A stretch of DNA of 64,000 bases from DASREM01 sp035652095 (lineage in GTDB: Bacteria; Acidobacteriota; Terriglobia; Terriglobales; Acidobacteriaceae). This document shows positions 41,141 through 49,669 of this stretch, one piece after another (position 1 is the stretch's first letter; every line of letters starts with the position of its first letter). Made by a program: the position numbers and the translations under genes. The stretch lies in assembly GCA_035652095.1 (NCBI GenBank), contig DASREM010000006.1, positions 1 through 64,000 of the forward strand, given 5' to 3'. Below the pieces are notes generated by a model. The model was not told the origin of the DNA. It ran no database searches and saw nothing but the letters and a program-made list of their open reading frames with translations.

Positions 41141-42331
41141 TTACTTCAACAGCGAGAGTACGCTTTGCTGCATCTGGTTCGCCTGGGCCAGCGCCGAGAT
41201 GCCGGTCTGGTTCAGGATCGAGTACTTGGTGAGGTTGGCCACTTCCGATGCGATATCGGAGGCACGGATGCCGTCTTCAGCAGCCGTCAGGTTTTGCGTT
41301 TGGTTCTGGATAACCGTGACTGCGCTCTGCAGGCGGTTAATGCCAGCGCCGATGTCGCCACGAATGCCGGCTACGTTGGCGATGGCTGTGTTGATGTGGC
41401 CCAGTGCGGTCTTGGCATTGGCAATACCGGTGGCATCGTCTACGCCCGTGAGAGAGTCGCCGCTGATGTCAACCGTTGAGCTGCCGTGGTTCAGAGCCGA
41501 CGAGGAAATCGCGCCGACCGTCACCGAAATCGTGCTCGCGCCCGTGGAAGTGGAGTCGCTGAGGTAGATATCGGTGCTGGCTGCACCCGAACCCGTAGCG
41601 TTGGAGAAGTTGCCAAGAGCAGCCTCCGTGCTGGCGGGATCGAACGCGACATCGGCGTTGTTGGTTGTGTCTTTCACGATCAACTTGCCGCTATTGGCGC
41701 CGCTGGAAGCGATGTATGCGTAGAGGCCTTTGCCAGTCGCGGGATCGTTCAAGTAGTTGATGAGGTTGCCGACCGTGGAGGTTGCGCCGGCGGTGAAGGT
41801 CACCGTCTTGCCTCCAAAGGTGAAGATGGAAGTAGCCGCGTTGGTCAGAGCGGTCCCCACGGTGAGGGAACCGGTCTGACTGACCAACTGATTTCTGTCG
41901 GTGACGGTCGCAGACTGGAATACCGCTGTACCGTTGAACGTGGTGTTTCCGCCGATGCGATCGACTTCGGCCTTGATCGCGGTGAATTCGGCGTTCAGCG
42001 CATCGCGTTGAGCGACCGAAACTGTGCCCGTGGCTGCTTCAGTCGCCAGGGTAACAGCGCGGTTCAGCAACGAGGTGACCTGTGCCAGAGCACCGTCGGC
42101 AACTTGCAGTTTGCCGACGCCGTCATTCGCGTTGCGGCTGGATTGAGTTAAGGCTGTAACGTTGGCGTGCAAGCCATCGGCAATAGCCAGGCCGGCAGCA
42201 TCGTCGGCGCCGCTATTGATGCGTGACCCCGAGGAGAGCCGGAACAATGTCTTCTGCAGTGCAGATCCCGTGATCGCCAATTGGTTTTGTGCGGCCAGGG
42301 ACGGAATGTTATTCAGAATACTCAACGACAT
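41141..42331 (-). CDS. fliC: Flagellin FliC
   Basis: A 396-residue flagellin. The N-terminal D0/D1 region starts SLSILNNIPSLAAQNQLAIT and contains LFRLSSGSRINSGADDAAGLAIADG. The C-terminal part has QSAVTVIQNQTQNLTAAEDGIRASDIASEVANLTKYSILNQTGISALAQANQMQQSVLSLL (in parts SRIRASDIA-like GIRASDIASEVANLTKY). The central 140-290 region is Thr/Ser/Gly-rich and variable, the surface domain. It is the only flagellin gene in the window. An AAGGAG site precedes the ATG, and a FliA promoter lies about 117 bases upstream. Confidence 0.97.
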   Translation of the reverse strand: MSLSILNNIPSLAAQNQLAITGSALQKTLFRLSSGSRINSGADDAAGLAIADGLHANVTALTQSSRNANDGVGKLQVADGALAQVTSLLNRAVTLATEAATGTVSVAQRDALNAEFTAIKAEVDRIGGNTTFNGTAVFQSATVTDRNQLVSQTGSLTVGTALTNAATSIFTFGGKTVTFTAGATSTVGNLINYLNDPATGKGLYAYIASSGANSGKLIVKDTTNNADVAFDPASTEAALGNFSNATGSGAASTDIYLSDSTSTGASTISVTVGAISSSALNHGSSTVDISGDSLTGVDDATGIANAKTALGHINTAIANVAGIRGDIGAGINRLQSAVTVIQNQTQNLTAAEDGIRASDIASEVANLTKYSILNQTGISALAQANQMQQSVLSLLK

Positions 42332-42447
42332 TTGAGTTGCTCCTTGTGTTGGGTTCCGTTTTCCCTAGAACCGCCTCCCATAGGTTTTCTGCGGAGGACC
42401 TGTCCGTTTCCTCGTTCTCTGACGGAACCTGAATAGCTTCACTACGC
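42332..42447 (-). promoter_or_regulatory. Structured 5' leader of fliC with several GGA motifs
   Basis: About 110 bases separate the FliA promoter from the fliC ATG. On the minus strand GGTTCCGT (from 42429-42422) and ACGGAACC (42359-42352) form an 8-base inverted repeat enclosing about 62 bases, with an inner CCTCC/GGAGG pair (42397-42393 with 42378-42374). GGA occurs repeatedly (GAGGAAACGGACAGG, GGGAGG, ACGGAACC) as well as in the AAGGAGC ribosome site. This pattern resembles flagellin leaders controlled by CsrA. No csrA or fliW gene is in the window. Confidence 0.5.
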
Positions 42448-42474
42448 ACATCGGCAGAATGCGATGTGGCTTTA
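42448..42474 (-). promoter_or_regulatory. Sigma-28 (FliA) promoter for fliC
   Basis: On the minus strand: TAAAGCCA, an 11-base spacer, then GCCGATGT. The TAAAG core of the -35 half, the spacing and the GCCGAT core of the -10 half agree with the FliA consensus. Its position about 117 bases before the flagellin start supports it. Confidence 0.85.
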
Positions 42475-42614
42475 ATCCGGCGGGCACCAAAGGCGTGGTA
42501 CTTGGGTCATCGGACGGACCCTCCACTTTCCTTATGAACCAAGGGTCGTATGCCGATGACAACAGCAGGAGCCGCTCTCCACCATGGGTGGCGTGTCTTC
42601 GGGAGGCATACCGG

Positions 42615-42899
42615 ATGATTCGGCTTACCCGACTTAATAGTCATCCTCTGACGGTCAACTCCGATCTCATCAAATTTGTGGAGCAGGCGCCAGACACAGT
42701 TCTCACCCTGCTCAATGGAGAGAAGATTATCGTAAGGGAGAGCGCGGACGAGGTTCTCAACCGCATCATCGCATTTCGCCGTTCTGTGTTGCAGGGGCTC
42801 TCGCTATGTTGGGACCGCACCGCGGTTGCACCGGCATCCTTGCAAGATAACGAACCGAAGTCAGAGACCCAGGTCGAGAGGCGAATAGATCGTGGATAA
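42615..42899 (+). CDS. flbD: FlbD-family flagellar protein
   Basis: A 94-residue protein. The first 60 residues are the FlbD/SwrD-like domain: MIRLTRLNSHPLTVNSDLIKFVEQAPDTVLTLLNGEKIIVRES (in parts IRLTRLNSHPLTVNSDLIK and TVLTLLNGEKIIV). In Bacillus the homologue SwrD raises motor torque and lies in the flagellar operon; here it leads motA-motB, in keeping with a stator role. A GGGAGG site (42601-42606) fixes the ATG; the longer frame from 42459 runs through the fliC promoter and is rejected. The C-terminal 30 residues are variable. It overlaps motA by 8 bases. Confidence 0.9.
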   Translation: MIRLTRLNSHPLTVNSDLIKFVEQAPDTVLTLLNGEKIIVRESADEVLNRIIAFRRSVLQGLSLCWDRTAVAPASLQDNEPKSETQVERRIDRG

Positions 42900-43683
42900 G
42901 GCAAGTTGGGGGGGGGTTCTGATCGGGCTCGGCGGCATCCTGGCAGGGTTGCTCCTGGAGGGGGGAAACCTGAGCCAGATTGTTCAGCCCACAGCCGCAA
43001 TGATCGTCTTTGGCGGGACCCTCGGAGCCGTTCTCATTCACTTTCCTTTTCGCATCGTGCTGACCGCCTTACAACGCCTGATCCAGGTTTTTGTCGAGCC
43101 GAAAAAAGATCCTTATCACACCATTCGCGAGTTGGTGGCCTACGCCAACAAGGCCCGGCGTGAGGGCATCGTATCGCTTGATGCAGACCTTGAAACAATC
43201 GATGACCCATTCCTGCGCAAATCCCTCATGCTGGCTGTAGATGGTACCGAGCCACAAGAACTAAGGAAGATGATGGAACTGGAAATGGATAACCAGGCCG
43301 AACACGAGGAGAAAATCCCTCAGGTTTTCGATTCCGCAGGAGGCTTCTCTCCTACCATCGGCATTATCGGAGCGGTGCTTGGGCTGATCCAGGTCATGCA
43401 ACATCTGAACAACATTGAGGAAGTGGGTCGCGGCATCGCCGTAGCCTTCGTGGCAACCATTTATGGCGTCGGTTCCGCCAATCTCTTGTTTCTGCCGTTC
43501 GCCGGCAAATTGAAGATTCGTATCCGGGAGGAGCAGGTGATCCGGGAAATGACAGTTGAAGGGGTGGTTTCGATCCTGGAAGGAATGAATCCTCGCATGC
43601 TGGAGACGAAGCTCCTTGGGTTCCTCGCGGACGCGGCGGTCCCGATTACATTTCATAAGGCAAAAGCCGAGGCGGCGCAGTGA
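42892..43683 (+). CDS. motA: Flagellar stator protein MotA
   Basis: A 263-residue protein with four membrane spans: residues about 5-25 and 35-50 at the start, and two later spans (FSPTIGIIGAVLGLIQVM and GIAVAFVATIYGVGSANLLFLP). The cytoplasmic loop contains REGIVSLDADLETIDDPFLRKSLMLAVDG, with the charged residues that meet FliG. Type H+ or Na+ coupling cannot be decided from sequence alone. GTG start overlapping flbD; overlaps motB by 4 bases (GTGA). Confidence 0.95.
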   Translation: MDKASWGGVLIGLGGILAGLLLEGGNLSQIVQPTAAMIVFGGTLGAVLIHFPFRIVLTALQRLIQVFVEPKKDPYHTIRELVAYANKARREGIVSLDADLETIDDPFLRKSLMLAVDGTEPQELRKMMELEMDNQAEHEEKIPQVFDSAGGFSPTIGIIGAVLGLIQVMQHLNNIEEVGRGIAVAFVATIYGVGSANLLFLPFAGKLKIRIREEQVIREMTVEGVVSILEGMNPRMLETKLLGFLADAAVPITFHKAKAEAAQ

Positions 43684-44477
43684 GCCGGCGCAAGAGGCCC
43701 CCCCTGCATGCCAATCATGATCGATGGCTGGTGTCGTACGCCGATTTCATCACATTGTTGTTCGCCTTCTTTGTGGTTTTGTATTCGAGTTCTCAGGTGG
43801 ACCAAAGGAAAGTGGGAAAGCTGGCGTTGGCAATCCAAGTGGCCTTTCAGGAACTGGGGGTCTTTCCCGCATCTACTTCGGCGGTGCCCTTGAATTCGGC
43901 AGAGCCCATGCCCTTCAATCGAGTTCAGGCAATTGAGAATGCTCAGCGGGTCTCTTCTCTGGGCCGAACGGTACCCTCGTCCAAAGGAACTCCCTCGGGA
44001 AGCGAGGAAAACGGCGACTTGGCTTCCTTGCGCAAAGAACTGGAGCAAACGTTGGGGCCTGAAATTTCTCGCGCTGAAGTGGCCCTGCATACGGAACGGG
44101 ATGGATTGGTTGTGAGTTTGCGTGAAATCGGCTTTTTTGAGAGCGGTTCCGCTACCATTCGAGCCCGTTCTCGATCCTCATTTGATCGACTTGCGACACT
44201 TCTGGCCGCGCAAGGCTGTGCGATCCGGATCGAGGGTCACACCGACAATGTCCCTATCCACAACTCACGTTTCAATGACAACTGGCAGCTTTCCACCTCG
44301 AGAGCAACAGAGTTGGTACGCCTCTTGATCGTCAACTTTGGCATCGCTCCGGAACATCTCTCCGCCGCGGGGTATGCGGAATACCACCCCATTGCTTCAA
44401 ACGCGAGTCCTGAAGGGCGGGCCCTCAACCGTCGAGTGGATGTGGTGATTCTGAAGAAGGACCTTCCACAGCACTGA
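43680..44477 (+). CDS. motB: Flagellar stator protein MotB
   Basis: A 265-residue protein. One N-terminal membrane span follows the ion-binding Asp, D22, in WLVSYADFITLLFAFFVVLY. The C-terminal OmpA-like domain (about 150-260) contains RIEGHTDNVPIHNSRFNDNWQLSTSRA and AEYHPIASNASPEGRALNRRVDVVI, which anchor the stator to peptidoglycan. All core residues look intact. GTG start inside the motA stop. No gene follows for more than 500 bases. Confidence 0.95.
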   Translation: MSRRKRPPLHANHDRWLVSYADFITLLFAFFVVLYSSSQVDQRKVGKLALAIQVAFQELGVFPASTSAVPLNSAEPMPFNRVQAIENAQRVSSLGRTVPSSKGTPSGSEENGDLASLRKELEQTLGPEISRAEVALHTERDGLVVSLREIGFFESGSATIRARSRSSFDRLATLLAAQGCAIRIEGHTDNVPIHNSRFNDNWQLSTSRATELVRLLIVNFGIAPEHLSAAGYAEYHPIASNASPEGRALNRRVDVVILKKDLPQH

Positions 44478-45017
44478 AGGAACAAAGAAATCAGCGCTGT
44501 CCGAGTAGATCCAACGACGCGAAGTTCGTGAAATCGACTTCTTTGGTTGCCAAACGTGGCCGATCTGAAAATAAAGAGGTTCCGTGTTCGCACCGAGGTG
44601 CGCAGAGCGGATCCCTTTCATCTCTGGCGAGTAAAGCCAAGCTCCTCAATGCCGATGAACGATTTGGCAGAACACAACTGTTGAAGACGGATTCAACATT
44701 GCAGGCGCAATCTCGGGCATTCGAAAATGGCGAAGAAGAAAAAGACAAGGCTCAGTGATCGCATGACAGCCCCTAATTACAGCAATCCGCCGCGCAGTGC
44801 TCGTGCGCCGGCCGGCCCCGACCCCCAGGGCCGCTTTTGAAGTGTTGTCACAACATCACCCTCGGCTGAAAGAATTTGACTGGGCCCGCCTCACTTTTGA
44901 ATTGGAAGCTTACCTGGATGAAATTCATGAAATCTTAAATGCGATTTATCATCCGCATTAGTCAGGTCTCCCGACAATCCAGCACTGCCCATGCCGGGCC
45001 GTGTGAGCGTCGTGAAC
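44478..45017. other. 540-base gap after motB with small frames and a possible gene remnant
   Basis: No recognised gene. A 76-residue plus frame (44528..44758) is Lys/Ser/Glu-rich with no motif. A frame starting ATG 44763 (MTAPNYSNPPRSARAPAGPD) stops at 44838. In a different frame, bases 44764-44961 are open and end with LKEFDWARLTFELEAYLDEI followed by HEILNAIYHPH, which reads like a real helical C-terminus. A one-base shift near 44830-44838 would join the last two into about 65 residues. Their status is uncertain. Confidence 0.3.
44763..44961 (+). pseudogene. Possible frameshifted small gene
   Basis: The ATG frame from 44763 gives 25 residues and stops at 44838 (CGC TTT TGA). In the +1 frame the sequence continues AFEVLSQHHPRLKEFDWARL and reads to a TAG at 44959-44961, ending in an acidic amphipathic helix. 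The protein-like quality of the second half and the stop exactly at the run TTTT suggest one gene with a one-base change, or a slippage product. No family is recognised, and a simple chance frame is not excluded. Confidence 0.25.
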
Positions 45018-45446
45018 TCACCCACAAAGGACCTCTCTAACCTTTTCTGTCAGGACTTCTGTTGTGAACGGCTTCGGCAAATAGTAGATGCTGGCAATCG
45101 CGCTTCTTTGACGGCTACGCGCGATTCCCTCGGGATACCCTGAGATCAAAACGGTCTTCAGCCCGGGTCGTTTCCTCATCAATTTCGCGGCAAGCCACGC
45201 ACCGTTTCGCCCAGGCAGAATTACATCCGTGATGAGCAGGTCGACGTTCCCCTGCACTTGGCGGAACCCGCGCAGGGCTGCGGCTGCATCTTTCGCGGTG
45301 ATCACTTCATATCCCTGGTCGCACAGGACCCGCTGAATCACGGTCCGTAGAAACTGTTCATCCTCAACCAGAAGAATCCTGCCTTTCGGCAGGACGAGCG
45401 TGCAATGTTCGGCTGAAGAGATGCGGCTAAGCTCTGCATTCAACAT
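45018..45446 (-). CDS. Single-domain response regulator
   Basis: A 142-residue protein consisting of one receiver. The acidic residues are in ILLVEDEQFLR, the phospho-acceptor is D74 (LLITDVILPGRNG), and the lysine is in YLPKPFTTEVL. The phrase LISGYPEGIA is typical of receivers that follow hybrid kinases. The 20-residue N-terminal extension (MLNAELSRISSAEHCTLVLP) is unusual and could be an untranslated part if a later start is used; no other ATG/GTG fits well. It has no output domain and no kinase neighbour, so its partner is unknown. Confidence 0.8.
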   Translation of the reverse strand: MLNAELSRISSAEHCTLVLPKGRILLVEDEQFLRTVIQRVLCDQGYEVITAKDAAAALRGFRQVQGNVDLLITDVILPGRNGAWLAAKLMRKRPGLKTVLISGYPEGIARSRQRSAIASIYYLPKPFTTEVLTEKVREVLCG

Positions 45447-45613
45447 TGGCGTCCTCAGACAGCAAATGGCTGTTGCACATTGCCTGCCAGGAACGGAGCG
45501 CTTCGCTGGACCGACCAGTTGTCATTACAAACGACTTACTTGTGGGGCAATGCGATTGCAGCAAACGGACGGAGTCCAAATCCGGAAACTCGTCCCAGAG
45601 TGGAAGGTCATTC

Positions 45614-48172
45614 TCAGTGAACGTGGGCGAGAACGGTGTTTTGCGGATCCAGTACGACCTTTCGTGTCCCCAAAGGCGCGCGGACACGAAACGGGGTCTC
45701 GGGACCTTCCGCGAACACCCGACTGACAAACACGCTTTTCCCACCCTTCAGCGCATAGACTGGCACAGATGTGATCAGATCTTTCGATGCGGCCTTTTGC
45801 ACGATCACTCCACTAATTGACGTGGCTCCTGCTGTGTCGCTGTATTTCACGCCTTGCAGTTCCAGTTTAGGGATGGATGTTCCATTCACCCAGCTCTCGT
45901 AGAACCAGTCGAGGGAGTTTTTGCCTTCATACCACGCGGACTTCGGCAATTGCTCTTCAAAGGTGCGCAGAAGGTCGCGAGTGCTGATTGCCTTTCCTTG
46001 ATATCGCTCCCGTACGGTTCTCAGCACGCGTAGAAAAGGTTCGTCCGCCCTCTCTTTGGGGTTCAGGTTGGCCTGTTTCTCCGAATCCATCATCATGTGT
46101 CTCAGCATATGAAACAGCCATGTGCCGCGGCCATAGCTGATTGCTTCGTACCCTTCGGGAAATTTGGAGGAGAATAGCCGGCTGCCCAAGGTGACTGGAC
46201 CGGCATCCATCAGGGTCTCGCCATCTTTGTTCTTGCTTAGCAGGTTCTCGCGCAAACGATCCATCACCATCCGGAACTTTACGGGATCTTCCTTCTCGAG
46301 CAGCATGAGGGAGCTGTAATTCGCAAGCGCCTCGATCCACCACTGGTCACGATACCGGCTCCAGCCGACCAGGTCTCCCCACCACTCGTGCGCCGTCTCG
46401 TGTACCACGACTTGGTCGCTTAAAACACGGTCCACATCGTCCATGTGAAGCGCGGCCTTTTCCGGACCGCTCAGGAAAGCCCAACTGGATAAGAAGATCA
46501 AGCCCGGCCATCCCTGGCTGATCGGACCCGGCATCTGCGTCAACGACAGGCTTCCATAAGGATAAGGCCCGAAGTTCCTGGAAAAGATGTCGATCGCGGT
46601 AGCAGCACGCTCTCCGACAACTTGCGCGTACTGGGCAGGAGTCGGAGGCAGGGGATGTGTGCCCAGCCTCGGAAACCGGCCGGCTGCAGGTTCGTGCTCA
46701 GGTTCTGGGACTGGTTTAGGGAAACTCCGCTCCACTCCCGCAGCGGCGTAGGTTCGTATCTCGACGTTGCCGGCGCGAGTCGTTACTTGGGAATATCGGC
46801 CGAGGTTGAAACCCGCAAGGGGAAGTGGTCGCTCACTCACCCAGCGCGCAATTCTCTGCCCCTCGGAACCAGTCATTTCTCCTGAAGGTTCCGCTTTCTT
46901 CCCAGTAGCCACCAGGGTCCACGGTTCTGGATACTTGAACTCAACATCGAAATTTGACATGGCGAGCCCGCGGTTGGGGTACCAGGTGCCGCGCGCTCCA
47001 ACATAGAGGAGGCCGCTTCCAGCCTCGGAGAGTACATCGCCAGCGTAGACGAACTTCAGGTCCAGCTTTTCGCCTGTTTGCAGGGGCTCAGAGAAGATGA
47101 CGGCGACGGTGTCATTCCCACGCCGGGCGAGTTGGGTACCCTCGAGGGCTGGGTTGTTAATGAATTGCACCGCGTGTCCGTTCGCTTCAACGCTCTTGAC
47201 TTGCAAGAACCGCGATAATTCGAATAGAACCGCGCGCGCTCCTCCCTGTCGAACGTCAATTCGCAAGTCAGCCGTCGCGCTCAGCGTGGTGGGCGGTTTG
47301 ACTTCCGACCGGATCTTAATATCGGTAATCTCGACGGAACCCGGCTTCCCTTCCTCTGCAGTGAGTCCCCCTACTGCTTCTCCTGTTTTGTCCTGGCGGC
47401 TGAGCGAGAATGAGGTCCACACATTGTAGAAGCTGCTTCCGTCCACAATCTCGAGTTTGCCTGCCCACACCTGTTCCGGCGCCTCAGAATCGTTGTAAAT
47501 ATCGAAGACGCCGAGCTTCCGGCCCTGCATGCGGGCATGCAGAAAATGGTCATCGCCAGTAGATCGACTTGCCACGGCTGAGGCGGATGAGGAGGTCACC
47601 GGAAGCAGGCGGCTGAAAGTCATCAGCAAGCGAAGGGCATCTCCTTCCGAGAATCGCTTCAGGGCAAGATTCCACTGACCATAGAAGTCCTCGGAATTGT
47701 CGGTACTGCGCAGAAAAGGCTGGAGTTCGGAATAGGTTTCGTCATTAAACCGAAAGAACGCGGTCACAAAACGTTCCTCAAGAATGGCTGACTTGGTAAA
47801 CAAGGCCATCGAACTTCGTTCCACATTATTTGGAGGCACGAGCAGGACTTCCCCATCCCCTTCGAAGACTGCGCCGGTCACGTGCCCTGCGACATCTTCT
47901 GTGAAGGCGATGGTTCCATCATCGAGCGTAATGTGGAATGCCGCGCGGTTGAACGCGGCATCTCGAATCCGGTACACGCGGCGTTGATCCAGACCAACCG
48001 TGCTCAATTGCAGATAAAGCTTTTGGCCGGTAAGTGCCTCAACGCCGCTCGCGGCATTCATTGTCGGAGCTTGCTGGCCTGCGGCAGCAACCAGGCTCAT
48101 CCATAACAAAACACTGAGCCCGCCAGCTGTTTTTTTCGTTACCTTGGTCACGTAGGCTGAGAAGGTCCCCAT
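45614..48172 (-). CDS. Secreted M1-family-like zinc metallopeptidase
   Basis: An 852-residue protein with a signal peptide (GGLSVLLWMSLVAAAGQQAP). The zinc motif HETAH is at 591-595, and the third ligand Glu is at 614 (WWIEALANYS), 18 residues later, as in family M1 aminopeptidases. The first 280 residues are a separate beta-rich part rather than a standard M1 N-domain; the M1-like N-domain begins near 295. The GAMEN exopeptidase motif is not seen (the equivalent place reads LTQMPGPISQGWPG), so it may not be a classical aminopeptidase. It starts 14 bases from the divergent TPR-peptidase gene. Confidence 0.85.
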   Translation of the reverse strand: MGTFSAYVTKVTKKTAGGLSVLLWMSLVAAAGQQAPTMNAASGVEALTGQKLYLQLSTVGLDQRRVYRIRDAAFNRAAFHITLDDGTIAFTEDVAGHVTGAVFEGDGEVLLVPPNNVERSSMALFTKSAILEERFVTAFFRFNDETYSELQPFLRSTDNSEDFYGQWNLALKRFSEGDALRLLMTFSRLLPVTSSSASAVASRSTGDDHFLHARMQGRKLGVFDIYNDSEAPEQVWAGKLEIVDGSSFYNVWTSFSLSRQDKTGEAVGGLTAEEGKPGSVEITDIKIRSEVKPPTTLSATADLRIDVRQGGARAVLFELSRFLQVKSVEANGHAVQFINNPALEGTQLARRGNDTVAVIFSEPLQTGEKLDLKFVYAGDVLSEAGSGLLYVGARGTWYPNRGLAMSNFDVEFKYPEPWTLVATGKKAEPSGEMTGSEGQRIARWVSERPLPLAGFNLGRYSQVTTRAGNVEIRTYAAAGVERSFPKPVPEPEHEPAAGRFPRLGTHPLPPTPAQYAQVVGERAATAIDIFSRNFGPYPYGSLSLTQMPGPISQGWPGLIFLSSWAFLSGPEKAALHMDDVDRVLSDQVVVHETAHEWWGDLVGWSRYRDQWWIEALANYSSLMLLEKEDPVKFRMVMDRLRENLLSKNKDGETLMDAGPVTLGSRLFSSKFPEGYEAISYGRGTWLFHMLRHMMMDSEKQANLNPKERADEPFLRVLRTVRERYQGKAISTRDLLRTFEEQLPKSAWYEGKNSLDWFYESWVNGTSIPKLELQGVKYSDTAGATSISGVIVQKAASKDLITSVPVYALKGGKSVFVSRVFAEGPETPFRVRAPLGTRKVVLDPQNTVLAHVH

Positions 48173-48186
48173 TGCTAGAATGCGCC

Positions 48187-49608
48187 CTAGTGAGGGGACC
48201 TGTCACCTTATTCTTAGTCGCCGTCACCGCTACTTTCAGTGCGCGAGCGGATGTCATTCACCTTAAGAACGGGCGCTCAATCTGGGCCGACCGCATTCGA
48301 GAGAATGGACCCCGGATCGAGTACGACCTTGGCGATGACTCCTATGCCGTTCCTAAATCCTCCGTGGAGCGGATCGAAGCGGGAGGAGTTCCGCCGCGAT
48401 ATGCTTCCAATAGAGCTGGAAACGAACACGACGTTCCCGCCTTTGCTCCAACCAGCAACTTAAAGAATGAATCCCTTGTCGTTGACAAGGTTATTCGCAA
48501 CGGCAAAGTAGATGTTGAGGCGCTCGGGAATCTGGAACAAGCGGGAGATGCGGCTGCGGCTTCTTCTGCATACTTTATCGCCGGCAAACATGAGTTTGAG
48601 GGCGGTAATTTTGCCGCCGCACGGAAGTATTTCGAAACGGCTTTGAGGTTTGATTCGCAGAATCCCACCGTTCTCAACTATTACGCTGCGTTGCTGGTGA
48701 GGACGGGAAATCCGGCAGAAGCCTTGCTCTATGCGGAGCGTGGCGCGCGGGTAGCCCCTGATTCGCCGGATACGCTGGCTGTTCTAGGTTACGCACAGTT
48801 CGCGTCGGATCGCACGGCCGATGCAATCCGCAGTTGGAAACGCTCTTTATCGCTGCGGCCAGACGCGATGATTCAGCGCTACCTGGAAAAGGCTCAACGA
48901 GAGGTCAGCGCTGAATCCGATTTCTCTCAGCATGAAAGCGGGCACTTCACCCTGAAGTATGAAGGCAAGCAGACTCCAGACTCATTGCGGCGCGGCGTCA
49001 TCGAGACCCTCGAATCCCAGTATGATGACCTCACTCGCGAATTGGGCGTTGCACCCCGCGGGAGCATCTCCGTGACTCTCTACACGGACCAGGCTTTCTT
49101 CGACGTGACCCAGGCTCCCTCCTGGAGCGGCGCTGTCAATGACGGTAAGTTGCGTATCCCGGTGGAGGGGGTCAGCACGGTCACATCCGATCTGGCTCGG
49201 GTGCTCAAGCATGAGCTTGCGCATTCTTTCATCAACCAGCTCTCAGGTGGACGCTGTCCGCAATGGCTGAATGAAGGTGTGGCGCAGGCTTTGGAGCCGA
49301 AGTCGCTCTCTTCTCGTGGGCGGCGGTTGGCACAACTGTTCAAGGCGCAGCAGGAGATTCCCTATAACGCCCTTGAAGGCAGCTTCATGCAGTTCTCGAC
49401 GCTTCAGGCCATCATTGCCTACGACGAATCGTTGGCGGCGGTGCAATACATAAATGACACATACGGGATGAGTGACATACGTCGAATCCTGGAACGCCTC
49501 GGACAAGGCAGTTCCGCCGAAGCCGCCCTGCGTGCGACCGTCCACTCGGACTACGGCCAGATGGAAGCTGAAGTCGGAAAATATTTGGCCGATAAATACG
49601 GCGAATAG
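48187..49608 (+). CDS. Exported TPR protein with gluzincin peptidase domain
   Basis: About 473 residues from GTG 48187 (or 478 from TTG 48172). A signal peptide (VTLFLVAVTATFSARA) is followed by a short beta domain, then TPR-like repeats (GKHEFEGGNFAAARKYFETALRFDSQNP and further repeats to about 240). The C-terminal MA-clan peptidase domain has HELAH (347-351 in the longer numbering) and a Glu at 368 (WLNEGVAQ), so zinc binding is likely. Substrate unknown. It is divergent from the M1-like gene with almost no space between, so promoters must lie within coding sequence. Confidence 0.82.
   Translation, partial: LVRGPVTLFLVAVTATFSARADVIHLKNGRSIWADRIRENGPRIEYDLGDDSYAVPKSSVERIEAGGVPPRYASNRAGNEHDVPAFAPTSNLKNESLVVDKVIRNGKVDVEALGNLEQAGDAAAASSAYFIAGKHEFEGGNFAAARKYFETALRFDSQNPTVLNYYAALLVRTGNPAEALLYAERGARVAPDSPDTLAVLGYAQFASDRTADAIRSWKRSLSLRPDAMIQRYLEKAQREVSAESDFSQHESGHFTLKYEGKQTPDSLRRGVIETLESQYDDLTRELGVAPRGSISVTLYTDQAFFDVTQAPSWSGAVNDGKLRIPVEGVSTVTSDLARVLKHELAHSFINQLSGGRCPQWLNEGVAQALEPKSLSSRGRRLAQLFKAQQEIPYNALEGSFMQFSTLQAIIAYDESLAAVQYINDTYGMSDIRRILERLGQGSSAEAALRATVHSDYGQMEAEVGKYLADKYGE
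49569..49595 (+). promoter_or_regulatory. Candidate sigma-28 promoter for the PP2C-like gene
   Basis: TGAAGTCG, 11 bases, then GCCGATAA. The -10 half is identical to the FliA consensus, and the -35 half matches at 5 of 8 positions. It lies inside the end of the TPR-peptidase gene, 75 bases before the PP2C-like start. An exact -10 octamer is expected about twice by chance in a window this size, so this is only suggestive. Confidence 0.3.
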
Positions 49609-49669
49609 CCCTCGTAGAACTAAAGCACTGGTTTCCGGCATTCTTCTATGCTACTTTGCCGGGGCGATT

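Noticed and set aside
42552..42559. GCCGATGA on the plus strand as a FliA promoter for flbD-motA-motB
   Set aside because: The bases at the -35 position (TATGAACC) do not resemble TAAAGTTT.
42579..42591. 13-base palindrome CCACCATGGGTGG before flbD as an operator
   Set aside because: Short, single copy, and no known regulator site of this form; could be chance.
45400..45820. Frames on both strands between the lone receiver and the M1-like gene
   Set aside because: No motifs, Cys/Ser/Arg-rich composition, and overlap with the end of the M1-like gene.
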